Made by a program: the position numbers and the translations under genes. Positions 1 to 11,078 of a DNA stretch of 64,000 nt are shown here, one piece after another. The stretch lies in NCBI GenBank assembly GCA_028673005.1, contig CM054116.1, positions 26,327,840 through 26,391,839 on the forward strand, read 5' to 3'. The notes under the pieces are model-generated. The model was not told the origin of the DNA, did no database searches, and saw only the letters and a list, made by a program, of their open reading frames with translations. The stretch is from Tanypteryx hageni. Its lineage: Eukaryota > Arthropoda > Insecta > Odonata > Petaluridae. Each line of letters starts with the position of its first letter. Within the stretch, counting starts at the first letter, position 1.

Positions 1-214
1 GTAATAATAGTTTATTGAATTGCAGCAAGAGCCGAATTCAAAATTTGTACATGCATTATTAATTCATGCGATAGTCAAAATGGGATAAATTGTGTTATGA
101 AATACATTTTGAACGCAACTCGCAAAGATAAGGTTATAACAAGACCAATACAATTGTCATTTATGTCGAGTGCGTTCATTGCGTTCGCGTCGATATTAAT
201 TATATTCTGAACTG

Positions 215-247
<33 letters not shown>

Positions 248-966
248 CGCTTCTTTGCGTAATAAAAATCACAAAGAAATTACAGAAAGCAAAACCTATC
301 ACTTTATCCTTTTGACTCAAAGTACTGAGAATAAAGCGCGAGAAAGAAGGAAAAGGATGTGAGAGACCATTCAACCTTCAGGAAAATCCAAGAAATACGC
401 TTACTTTATCTTAAGTTGACGCCCAAACTTAAGTAACCTTCAGAAACCTACATATTCACTGCGCATCGAAATATGTTCTAAACCTCCATTACTTCATAAT
501 ATGTCACGAGACCTACGGTATTTTACGGCCGATAAGAGGCACTTTTATTCCGAAGGAAATGTAGTCAAAAAATTGACCTGCGTCTTATCGGCCGAAGGTA
601 ACCTTGTATTCCGGTCGTCGTAAAGTCCCCGTAGAAGCAGGTCCAACGATTGCCTTCGGCCGAAGAAGCCGTGGCGTTTGCTCTCCGAAGGTTGAACGAC
701 GCAAAATCGCTTTCTTGAGCACCTAGAAATAATACGTTATGTCGCAGAGGCCGATACATAGTAGTACTCCCTAACATGAGGAAAATAGATGAAAGAACTC
801 TTAAGGCTATACCGAAATTGGTTGTTTCTAAAGCGATTATGGTATGAAATTAGGAGCAATGAGAGTAATGTAAAAATTTGGCACTTTAATTTAAAAAACG
901 TAAACATTTCGGGTGCACTGCCCGCCCCGTGATCCACCATAATGACCACGCAATATCACATTAGTG
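1..966. other. Intergenic, no gene seen
   Basis: No open frame here has recognisable coding character. The stretch holds a GA microsatellite near 217-245 and a perfect palindrome CTTCGGCCGAAG around 655-666, within a somewhat GC-richer block at 530-720. I see no RNA gene. Confidence 0.5.
217..245. repeat. (GA)n microsatellite
   Basis: Uninterrupted GA dinucleotides. The Leu-Ser run of the overlapping minus-strand frame comes only from this repeat. Confidence 0.95.
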
Positions 967-1187
967 CAGCGGTTCCCAAACCAGGGGGTCGCGAAGTCGG
1001 AACAATGTGCATGTAATAGTTTCAATATTATTAGGTTTTAATATAATTATAATATTAATATTTTAAAAAGTTCCGATTATTACATTCACATTATATATTT
1101 ATTGGTGTATGGATTTAATGGGATCGCGAAAAGACCGGCTGCTTCAAAGGGGAGGGGGTCGCAGAAGCATGAAGTTGGGGAGCATTG
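967..1187. mobile_element. hAT-like MITE, diverged
   Basis: The left end reads CAGCGGTTCCCAAACC followed by GGGGGTCGCG. The right end, reverse complemented, reads CAATGCTCCCCAAC and is followed inwards by GCGACCCCC. This layout matches the widespread 'CAG-GGTTCCCAAAC ... GTCGCG' hAT MITE class, also present at 31974 and 53789. A possible TSD is CATTAGTG at 959-966 against CATTGGTG at 1183-1190, but it overlaps the best right terminus, so the right boundary is uncertain by a few bases. Confidence 0.5.
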
Positions 1188-1994
1188 GTGGATACCTCGT
1201 TAGTGTGTGTCGTAGTCAATTTTGTTGTTGCTTCATGTGATTATGATCTGCGTCAGGTTCTGCGATAAATAAAAATTCGTCATATACGGTTATTTTAGAG
1301 TGTTACACAGATGCTTGTTCTCGCAAACTAGGTGAATGAAGATTCATGTATAGAAAATATACTCTGAAACATCTGCCTTTAAATCTAAATTGTCCGGAAA
1401 ATACGATCATCACTTTTGAGATATGACGATTAGAATACTAAATTGATCCGCAAACTAGTAGGTTACAAACGCGCCGGGTCAACCACGACAGAATTTCACA
1501 AGTAACTTTCTCGCTGCACTCTACTAATTTCCTAATCTAGCACCGCGTTGATAATGAACCAAAGGTACGCACACGTCCTCAAATGAAAGTTCAAATTGAC
1601 GCCGAGACCGAAAACGGTTGCCTCTCGGGACAAAACTACGACCATTTTCACATGAATAGCAGATGTTCTCCGAAATCTTGAAAATGACCATTTGCCCTTT
1701 AAAATTTACATTACCAAATAACTCGAGAGAAACAGAAGGGGGGACAATATCATCCGAAAATGTTGTACTTAAACGTTATTCTGGTAGGATTTTAGTGAAT
1801 CATGGAGTAACGAGGGAGATTCGATAAATAAGGTAACAACTAGCTTGTTGTAAAAACAACAGTATAGGTACATTTGAATGATTGACACATTTCCATTGGT
1901 AATGAATAAGACTCATTTCATTCATTACGTAACGGCATCTATCTCGTTACGTAAACATCAGTTCCTGAGGACCGGACACACAGAAATGTGGTGT
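1188..1994. other. Intergenic, no gene seen
   Basis: AT-rich sequence without a convincing exon, RNA gene or clear repeat boundary. Confidence 0.4.
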
Positions 1995-2275
1995 CGAGTT
2001 GAAAATCAATGTGCGATTCGAGATTTTAGTGCAAAAGAACCAAGACCAGCTAAAATCCATCGAGAAGATTTCAGTGTACGGAACGAATGCCTTATCTCTA
2101 CAAAAGACGTGGACTTAGTATAGAGCCTTCTACAACGGTAGGACAGACGTTCGTGATGAGGAATGACCCGGCCACCGCAGATCACAACGCTAACCGTATT
2201 GATGCCATGATCAGGGAAGGGCAGCGCATCATACTTGCCGACATTGTTAATGAACTGAACATTTCGGTAGAATAA
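1995..2275 (+). pseudogene. Mariner-like transposase N-terminal remnant (frameshifted)
   Basis: Two overlapping plus frames meet near 2105. The first carries AIRDFSAKE and NECLIST. The second carries RNDPATADHNANRIDAMIRE and then IILADIVNELNISVE before a stop. The order recalls the helix-turn-helix half of mariner-type transposases: an 'R-[FA]-x-x-KEG' segment, a linker with a GRP-like site, then 'V-x-x-LIREDRRLT...A-ELNIS'. The frame change and loss of everything downstream mark it as dead. Family assignment is from pattern memory only. No TIR or TA duplication was found. Confidence 0.4.
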
Positions 2276-2597
2276 ACATGTGGGTGCTGAACCTTTTGCA
2301 AAAGATGACACATTGAAATAGGTCTTCATGACTAACACTGCTTGAGACAGAATTCATTGAAGCCGGGATTAAAAAACTAGTTTCACCACGGAAACAAGTT
2401 TGGTGACTATGTAGAAAAATAACAACGTTAATAATAGATGTGTTTAACCTATCTTTACTTCAATAAAAATGTATTTCCCTTCATGACGTAAATTGTTACC
2501 TTATTTATTGAAATTTCCTCGCAAATCAAGCACAGAAGCTTTTCAAATCTGAAATGTGTTCGCCGTGACTCATGAAAGTACCAATAATAATCAGTTG

Positions 2598-2747
2598 CAG
2601 TGGTGTACCGGACACGCCCACAACCCCCACACGGCGGGAGGGCTCATGACCAAAGCGGGCACATATTATTTTCGTGAGGCCCTTAAATTGTTTTCCGGGA
2701 CTTCAATTTTGTTTTGGGGAGGCTACACATTTTCCGGTACGCCACTT
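2598..2747. mobile_element. hAT-type MITE 'CAGTGGCGTACC', copy 1
   Basis: A 150-bp element starting CAGTGGTGTACC and ending GGTACGCCACTT, flanked by near-identical 8-bp duplications ATCAGTTG (2590-2597) and ATCAGTAG (2748-2755). Its interior matches the copy at 50908-51061 throughout, including the block AGGCCCTTAAATT and GGGACTTCAATTTTG. Eight-base TSDs and CAG...CTG ends are typical of the hAT superfamily. There is no coding capacity. Confidence 0.88.
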
Positions 2748-3103
2748 ATCAGTAGTGAACATTTTCGGGTAGTATAAAAGCACGAAGCATGAAACCATAC
2801 GCTCAACGTCTTTAACCAACCTATTCGATAAACCTATTGGACAATTACACGACCTAAAGAAAGATAATCCTTTACGATTGCTAAAATAGAAAAATCCAAC
2901 AAATATAAACAAAATTTCGTCCGTAAAAAAATAACTGGTAGACTCGACGTTAATCCCTCCTCTCACCGGGATGTACATACGACAAGACATAGCGTAAGGT
3001 GAGGGCAAACCACGCGGCTTCCTCGGTTCTTTGGAAAATCCATTCCGTCGCTCATATCACCCGCCAAAGGCTCAAATTATACCTTGTTCCGGAGGAAAAG
3101 ATC

Positions 3104-3508
3104 ATGACCGCGAAAGAAGCGCCACTCACCCCTCCGTCCACCAACACTTCATCGTCTTCCTCGCCGACTTCCGGGCCGACGGCGGGCGGGGGCGGGGTGG
3201 GCGAGAGCGGAACGGGGACCTCGGCCCCGCGACGGACCCGCCTCCTCCTCCGTCCTAACGAGAATGGGGAGGCCATCGCTTTGGCCGGCGAAACCTCCGG
3301 AGTGGGCTGCTGCGGAGAGAAGGCCCGAGGAGGAGCCGGAGGGGGCGTGGAGGCTGCGGGGGCGTACACCTCGGAGGGGACGGAGGTCCCGGGGACGCCG
3401 ACGGGCGAGGTGGGGCCCACGACCCTCCAACAACTGCACCGGCGGGTCATCGCCGTCGTCTCCGGAGCCGATCTTCCCTCTTTATGCCTACCTCCCGCGA
3501 CCCTTTAA
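3104..3508 (+). CDS. Possible first coding exon, Gly/Ser/Pro/Thr-rich
   Basis: An open frame of 134 codons begins at an ATG with A at -3 and starts MTAKEAPLTPPSTNTSSSSS. Third positions are overwhelmingly G or C, in sharp contrast to the AT-rich surroundings, and the stretch is CpG-dense, as at insect promoters and first exons. A low-complexity Ser/Gly/Thr segment (residues about 10-40) is followed by a basic stretch APRRTRLLLRPNENGEA and, near the end, LQQLHRRVIAVVSG. I do not recognise the family. No clear donor was found; a GT near 3446 could serve, in which case the last residues are intronic. A CpG-rich non-coding promoter is the alternative. Confidence 0.4.
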   Translation: MTAKEAPLTPPSTNTSSSSSPTSGPTAGGGGVGESGTGTSAPRRTRLLLRPNENGEAIALAGETSGVGCCGEKARGGAGGGVEAAGAYTSEGTEVPGTPTGEVGPTTLQQLHRRVIAVVSGADLPSLCLPPATL

Positions 3509-6195
3509 TGCAATTCCTGGTTATACTGGAAGGAGGCGATTTTCTCCCCACCTCGAACACGGCCGGGGACAAAGAGCAAAAACTACGGGAAGGTCACGAG
3601 TGGCGGTCCCCAAGCGCCGTCGGGCCCTGCAGCCAAGATATAAGGAAACGGGATCGCGGCCACCAAGTGCGCGCCTTCAAGCGATGCGGAGTGAGGGATC
3701 TTTCCACTCTCGACCAGAAGTTATTTCGCCAAAATTTTTCCGCAACTGGAGTAAAATCTCCAACGCGTCGAAGTAATTAAAACTTGTCCATCAATGTTTA
3801 CTTAGGAAGCAGGAAAAAAATCAACGGAAAACCGAAGGCGAAATTTTGTTTCCACTGCTTGTTTACCGATTCTCCGCAACGTTCGCGGTTTCCCAGGGTA
3901 TCTCCATTATCCCCTCCCCCTCAGATGGCTCGTACGGCAGTTTGGGCAACACTCGCTTAAAGGGATTCCAGCCGGAATTAGCCTCAATCTACCGGCATAC
4001 AATTATAATGACGGCCACTCCACTCAACGGACAGATTAGCCAACGTATTGCTTCGGATCGAAGAGGCTTTACATGACTAAAAAAACGGAATTCGCAACAA
4101 GGGGAAAGGAATTGTATGTTGATTGGGCAGCATACGGCAGAAACCGAATAATTTAAGCAATTGCCAACGTCAAAAGAATTGCGCGGGAAACAAAAAAATA
4201 ACAGGCAACAGCTGCTAAGACGCAAAAAAACAGCATGGATATTTTAGGATCTTAAGGTCGAACGGGCTATTCAATCAGCTCATTTTTTGAGAAAAAACCC
4301 ATTTTGTATTTATAGAATGAATAAAGATAAATTCAAAGGCCGTTAATATCCATTTAGTTCCAAAAACGTTACTTAGTTAAATGAGCCCCAAAAACAACAT
4401 CCCATATGCACAACGCAAATTGACAGTTGATTATATATATATACTTACAGATCATTACAGGGTCCTAAAAATCCAGCCGAACAAAGCCTTTGGGGGAAAT
4501 ATAAAGCTAAGGATTTTTAAGAAAGCGTGGAGGGGAGACGCAAATATAAAAAGCCAAGGATTTCTAAGTTCACGGCGGAAAGATCGTGATTTAACGCCAC
4601 TAGCTCCTATACCTTGAGACTTAATGAATCATGAGGCAACGCTCGTAGTTGGTTGGAGTTCAGAGGGAATGAATCGCCCGGCTGGATGTGGAGCGACCGC
4701 AAAACAAACTACTCCGAACACCCTTTCGCACCAGCTTGGTGCCCCTCCCTGTTATCCAAACACTTGGAGGAGACGCCTGCGACGAGGCGCCGATCCATGT
4801 TTCTACCTCTCTCTCTCACTCTTTTAGTGAACAACACGAACACTCGCTGTCACACACTCTTGGCTCGAAGCGGAACACAACACGTGAAGGAAGGGCGAAG
4901 ACGAGTCCAACTCGGCAAAAAGTAACACCGCCGTCTTAAAGTACTCGACGCGCCTTAAAAGTAAAAACGCAAGGAGATGGAAAAAGTAGATAGAGAGAGA
5001 GGAGGAAATTTAGGAACTAGCTTAAAAATGGTGAAAATTAGGCCGCTCGAGGAAAAATAAAGATACATATGCCGCGTAATCCCGTCTCTTGACACGAGTA
5101 ACGCGTTCGAAATGAGCGCTTGTTTACACAACCGCGCCGAGGATGATCCGAATCCTACGAATCTTACGACGCCCTCAAACGGAGGCAGAAAACTGGTTAC
5201 ATCTCGAGGATCGACCTCACCGGAGCGGAAGACGATATATGTACCGGAGGAGCGGCACCCGTGCGGTGACAAGGCGGCCGGACACTCACGCGGGGGAGCG
5301 GCCTTATTTTTAGGGTCACGAAGATACGCGGAGAGGATCGCGGTCCGACGGAGACTGCGATGTTAAAGAGGCTCTCGGGAGCGGCGCTTAAGGCTTCGCT
5401 CTCTTCACGCCAGAGCGAATCCTATTATCCGATTACCACTCACGTTCTCCTCGAGCGAGGAGTCGTAGCAGTGGCGGATAATGTGGGGTAAATACTCTAA
5501 AATCCACTTATGCGATACGCCGTCGCCTCGCACACAAATTCGTTTTCTTATTTATTCGGTCGGGGGCTTGCGGCCACGCCCCCGAACGGCGATTCGGGGT
5601 TGTGGAAAAATACGATGATCTGCGTAAGCGGCGGGGAGGAACGGAACCTCTTCCTGTGCGGAAAAGCAGTGAAAGGCATTTGAAGACAGTCGGATGAAAG
5701 AGAAGGGCGTGGGGATTCTTCCACCGTCGTTCATATTGGAATTCGAAAATCTGAAGAAACGCTTCCTCGAGGATCATTTGGATGCTTCGGGGGTATTGGA
5801 GGAGAAAAAGCAAGTCACTGCGAAATGCTTTCCGCTTACGTCCAGTTAACTGCAAAAAGATTTCCTTCTAGACTTTCAATTGCCCATCAGGGAAATTACC
5901 TAACGAAGCCGACATTTAAGGCACAGCGATCGATTCTAAATTTGAGTGCAAAACAACGACGAAAATTTTAAATTCGCTTTAAATGCAAACCAATCTGCAC
6001 CGCGAAGTGCTTCAAATAAATACACCTTGGAGTAAATTAGTGGTTATGTTAAGGAGTGAAATAATTAATATTTTTATTGCTGAAATGTGGATCGCGTCAA
6101 CATTTTTTAAATACTTCCCATCCTTCTGAAAAGTATGTTTCTATAATTAATAACACTTTTTAGAGATTTTTCTGTTTTCAATTATCGGAGAGACG

Positions 6196-6273
<78 letters not shown>

Positions 6274-8240
6274 ACAAATCGCAGTAGTTTGCGTGAAAAC
6301 ACTTTTTGCTTAAACGTACATTAACCAATACAATTGCACACAGACTAAAAGATTTTAAATTAGATGTTTGATTTTCAATCAGGAAGGAATTTCTTAAATG
6401 AACATGTTTACGATCGGGTTATTTATAATATCCACTGTTTGTTGTGCTGAAAACTATCTAAAGTGCTACTCAGAGAACATTCCAACTCATTATCGTAATT
6501 TCACATAGAAAAAATTTCAATTGCTTTTTGAACATCAATCCATAACAAATGGATCATCATGCCAGAGATTGGATGCATAGAGGATTTTGTATGATGTCGA
6601 TATCAAAAGAACATTATTGCCACTGCTTGGTAAGAAGAAAGAAAAAGAGTTTAGGGAAAATAATTAGATAGGTAAAGAAATTAGAACACAAGTCACATTT
6701 CTGTGAGATCATAAATTTTAGAAACAAAAAGCATAAACGCCATTTGAGGTTTCTAACAGCTTTCAGCGACATATGTTATCATTTTAGCACTCATAAGGAT
6801 GTATTAAGTGATCTATTATCAAGAACAACAAACCAGGAATAGTAAGAAGATATTACACACTGTATGCTGAACTAAATAAGAAAGACTGGCTTTCCTGTAC
6901 GTTTTGAGTTAGAAAAAATAATTAAGGAAAAATACTGGGCTGTCTCATACAAGAATAGAAGAGGCAATTAGAATTAGTACATTCAACTCCAACAAGGCCC
7001 CAAAATAACAAAGATTAAGTGGAATGATACTGTTAAATATAAAAACCCTGATATCTCCATTTGGTTTTTTGGAATTGAGAAAAACGATGTAAAATAACTC
7101 CAATGTTTATTCATGCAGCAGAAGAATCCGTCAACATCAAAGCCATTGAGCTAGCTAACTACCCACACGTTCAAACGAGATAGAAAAGGGAATTAAGGTG
7201 TTGGAAGGCATTTTAAAACTGAAGTGAGCTAGATGAACATATCAAGCTTAAGTGTTAAAATATCATTTGCAAAGCCCTTTAAATTCTACAAAGGGGTAGG
7301 AAGTCTACAGCGAATAGAGGACTGAAAAAATGTGCGACACGAAAAAGTGAGGGCAACCCTTCACAGGAGTACCTGCCAATCAAATTAAATGCATTATTTC
7401 CTAAGCCGGTAAATAATACAAACAAATACAACTTCATGCAAAAGTTCTAGAAAAAATATATAGGTTAGCAAAAGAAGAGGTACCCCCACATTCATAAAAA
7501 ATATGCATTTGGGCCTATGTATACCTACAGAGTATATCCTCAGTCCAGATATGGACCTGGACACTCCATTGGCTGAAATCAAAGGAAGAAAAATATAGTT
7601 TAGGTTTTCCAGACGGTGACAGTTAGTGGTTGATTTCCTATTAAAGGCTTCCAAGCACTATTCAATTGGATGCATTTCTTAATATTTGCCTACTTGCTAC
7701 TCATTTGGTAACAAAATTACAACATCCTATGCGAATAAACAACGTATACTCACTTATCTTATACTAAATAACCGTTAAAAAAGGCATCCTAATGATCCCT
7801 AACTCTAAGCAGAGTTCATATTTACTACAACGTCTAATACATAAGTATGTCTAATCCACAAAATAAACATCACATAAAAGCTACGAGTTTTCACGAACCG
7901 TTTAGATTATTTCATGGTTTCCAGCAGACTTATAATAATTCACATGATACTGTACAAGTAAAATTAAAATATAAAGGAGGTAAATTTTCTTCAAATATAA
8001 GGCAAATTGAGAATAATTGTAAAAACGTAATCCGGCGAATGACAATTGTATGACAATTTCTCTTAAGTCTTAAATTAACATCTACATAGAAATATTACAA
8101 TTATATTAAAGAAAGCTCAACAGATTTCTCTACAACGGGAAGATGCTGTATTTATTCCCTAGGTCAACATTGAGCACGATAAACCTAACAAAAATTCATG
8201 GATAAAATTAGTCTGTTAAAATAAAAAAATAAGTTCTAAC
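3509..8240. other. Long gene-poor stretch
   Basis: No supported exon. The part from 4600 to 5850 is GC-richer than average and has several short overlapping frames on both strands, none with protein-like character. It could be promoter-associated sequence of the possible exon upstream. From 5850 to 8240 the sequence is AT-rich and contains a (TA)n tract at 6198-6273. No downstream exon for the minus-strand peptide at 8241-8400 was found. Confidence 0.4.
6198..6273. repeat. (TA)n microsatellite
   Basis: About 76 bp of nearly perfect TA dinucleotides with one phase break near 6244. Confidence 0.97.
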
Positions 8241-8400
8241 CTCGACTTCTTCTTTGACTGGAACACGTTGCCATGGGTCTGCCAAAACGGCCAGCGGCAT
8301 ATCTGTTATAATATTCCACTTAAAATTCTTGATCCACTCCACGACATATACATCCGTCTTCGCCGGATATCCAGTTCAAAATGGCGAGCGGATTGCGCAT
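8241..8400 (-). pseudogene. Exon-like minus-strand peptide, start frameshifted
   Basis: On the minus strand a frame open from 8375 to 8241 gives 45 residues including DVYVVEWIKNFKWNIITDMP and LAVLADPWQRVPVKEEVE, then runs into GAG|GTTAGA, a plausible splice donor. A separate frame starting at ATG 8400 reads MRNPLAILNWISGE and is offset from the first by one base near 8357. Together they read like one protein N-terminus interrupted by a single-base insertion. The tryptophan spacing recalls N-terminal segments of insect BEN/transposon-associated proteins, but I cannot name it. It lies head-to-head with PSMG1, about 210 bp away. It could also be a real first exon with a sequencing error. Confidence 0.3.
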
Positions 8401-8610
8401 TACGTTATTATACACGGTGACATCTGAGGGTGAAATAACTAATCACATAACACCTGTTGCGGCATTTTTATTGACAAAGATTAATGTTATTTTATAACAA
8501 GTAATTAATTTAAAATTTTCTTTATTTTTATAAACTCTGGATATTACAAAATAAACCACAACATTTTCAAATTTATTATTAATATGGTATTGTGGTAGCA
8601 CTGATGTAAC

Positions 8611-11078
8611 ATGGCTTCCTACTTCGGTGAGGTATTGGAAACGTCGTCGAGAGCCTTCGATGGTGATTGTGAGGCTGTTACAAGTCTAAACGATCCTTTT
8701 CTTATATCTAGGTTTGTTTTTTCTTTTGAAATGCGCATTTCTCTAAAAAATCTTCGCTAAAAATGTACGGGAATGTTTCAGTGAGTATGAACTGTCGTGG
8801 ATATCAGGCGATGGCCCTGCAGTTACAGATTTGTTTATAGTAATCGACGGTAAATGCGCCTCCGGTAAGCACTTAAATACGAAAATATTTCGTAATATGT
8901 AACTGTAATTATTTTTAAATTCAATGTTTTATTTAGGTTTTTCTGCGTTTCTTCGTTCAAATGCAACAATAGTTGCCAAAGTAACTGAGTCATTCCAAAA
9001 AAAAGACGTGGATGACCCTCCTCTTTCGAGAAGACCTGAAATACCATCCTACATATACAAGTTATCGAATGGGGTGTATTTATGTGAAGTTAGTTCTAAT
9101 GTGAAAATTGTCAGTTCGAATTATTTCACGGCCAAGGTAAATATTTATTAATTTTACTATTTCTCCGATAGTCGTACGAGATGTATTCATGTGATTTAAC
9201 TTTTTCATATTAATTTTATTTCTTTATGTAAGTGTTCTCATAATAAATGAACCATTGAATTATGTGGAAATTGTTTAAATGTATATTATCATTTTATGAT
9301 GATGCATTCATTAAGTATGATATTAATTAACAGTTATCTAAGGTTTTATTAAAACTTTTAACATGATGTCACCTTCACTATTGGAATTGTGGTGCTCTTC
9401 TTTTGCCTGAAAACAAATTCAAGAATAAGCACAAGTGTCAAAAATAAGAAAGTATGTACTTATCTTAGGTTTTTCCAATAGCCTAACAAGTTCATAGAAA
9501 ACTGTGTTGGACTCCATGGCATTGGGTCGAGTGAATAAAAATTAAGTAAATGCTTGCAGCAAACAGTAAAAGCAAAAGCATTTGCTTCATATTGAGTGAA
9601 TACAAGTTTGCTTTTGCTTATAAGCAAATGCTACTCAGTTTTAAGCAAATGCTTAAATTTTATGGAAGAAAGCTCTTTGTAATTCTTCCCTCACTTGTTT
9701 TTGTTTACATTTAAAATTTTAGATAGTTGAATTTCAAACTAAAAACAAATATATTGGGTAATATTTTTTTAAAATGTTAATAATTTTTTTAACAATTTCT
9801 TTTATAACTGAATTCGATAATATCACAAAGCATGGGTGCATTTTTATTCCATTAGTTATAGTAATTTTATCCAGTCATTTGCCTTGATACTGATTTTGGC
9901 TGCAACAAACTTTACTGTGTTACATACAGTTGTGCATTGTACGTGGTGTTTGCTTATTTTTTATTTACTCGACCCATTAACAAAAATACTATGCATTTGA
10001 TCTACAAGTTTTCTACATTTTGGTATCTGATATGCTTTGAAGAATCACATAAATTACTCTTTGAACTTAAGGCAAAACTATGTTCCTCTTAAATTTCTCA
10101 ATTTTAAGTTATGCTTTTTCTTGCTTTATAATTACTGGAAATAAATGTAAATTATAGGTGCATATTTTCATGTGCAGACATGCAAGCTTTACTCATGATT
10201 AAATTAATCTTTTTAGAAATTATTTCCAAATTATGTTTTTAATGCCAAAAATGAATGTTCAATAAAGTGAGGCCATCCTAGCCTCTGTATGGTTAGATAC
10301 TAATTCAGGTTATAGTTTTTTTAATGAAAATTAGTGAATTTTTTTCTGCAAGGGTATATTCCACTTGTTTTCTATTATTCGTATTTTATCTAGATTCTCC
10401 AATGGAACATGGAACCTAAGACACCGAGTGATTTTTAGTATTTGTGAACATCTATTAAAATTTTCTTTAAATGTATAATGTAAATATTACCTTTTAAAAG
10501 TTATTTTTCTGAAGTAATTACAATGTTTTTTTAGTTGCATAAGTGTCTGGAAAAGTCTAAGGAAGTTGTGATTCTTTCTTCAAAGTCATCTTATGGCTAT
10601 GTGTCACCAGTGCCATATAACCCTCCGATTTTGAGAGGGCTATCAAATACAAGTTTTATTGAGAGTGGAAGAAAGTTGTTATCCCCTGTCATGGACACTG
10701 CCAACTTTATCTCTAGTGTTCCTGCTTCAGGTACATATATAATTGGAAAAATATCATTGTTAAGTCATTTTTTGTTGCTGTAGCATGAATTAGTTACCCT
10801 TCTTACTGAAATTAAGTAATTTGTAAATGATTTTGAAAAACAAATCTTATGTATGTGCTCTTAATGTTATCTCCACAGTTCTCACCTGGTGTGCATTGAA
10901 GAAAATAGCTGGCTCTCTCTATGTGTGTTATGCTCCTAAAGAAGAGATCGATTCAGTTATTTGTAGATTATTAGTTCAACTATTCTCTAAAATACCAGTT
11001 ATGAACAGTTTAATGAGTGAAATTAATTTCGAAACTAAAGAAATAGACAGCCACCAAACAGGGAATTTATACTTGTAA
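8611..11078 (+). CDS. PSMG1: Proteasome assembly chaperone 1 (PAC1), five exons
   Basis: PAC1 pairs with PAC2 in the cytosol and scaffolds the 20S proteasome alpha ring. Exons: 8611-8711, 8782-8864, 8937-9136, 10535-10730 and 10879-11078, all with GT/AG borders and compatible phases. They sum to 259 codons plus stop. The family order is visible: the N-terminus MASYFGEV resembles the vertebrate MAxxFGEV start. The middle has VYLCEVSSNV followed by a KCLEKSKEVVIL strand and an ILRGL segment. Near the C-terminus come VLTWCALKKIAGSLYVCYAP and NSLMSEINFETKE. The protein ends in Leu-Tyr-Leu, fitting the HbYX C-terminal motif by which Pba1/PAC1 docks on the alpha ring. The length is near the usual 260-290. 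Intron 3 (1.4 kb) carries a MITE. The gene converges on the SLC22 gene. No AATAAA is evident close to the stop. Confidence 0.92.
9523..9976. mobile_element. MITE in PSMG1 intron 3
   Basis: Terminal inverted repeats TGGGTCGAGTGAATAAAA (left) and, on the opposite strand, TGGGTCGAGTAAATAAAA (right) bound 454 bp with no coding capacity. The repeat continues inwards as AAGTAAATGC/AAGCAAAC. Several inner copies of AGCAAATGCTT form further short inverted repeats. No clear TSD, so the superfamily is unassigned. Confidence 0.65.

Noticed and set aside
3052..3450. Minus-strand and alternate-frame open frames opposite the GC-rich frame at 3.1 kb
   Set aside because: Open only because of high GC; their third-position pattern is that expected of shadows of the plus-strand frame starting at 3104.
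5112..5855. Overlapping short frames on both strands in a GC-richer patch
   Set aside because: No protein-like segments or family motifs; likely regulatory or repetitive sequence.
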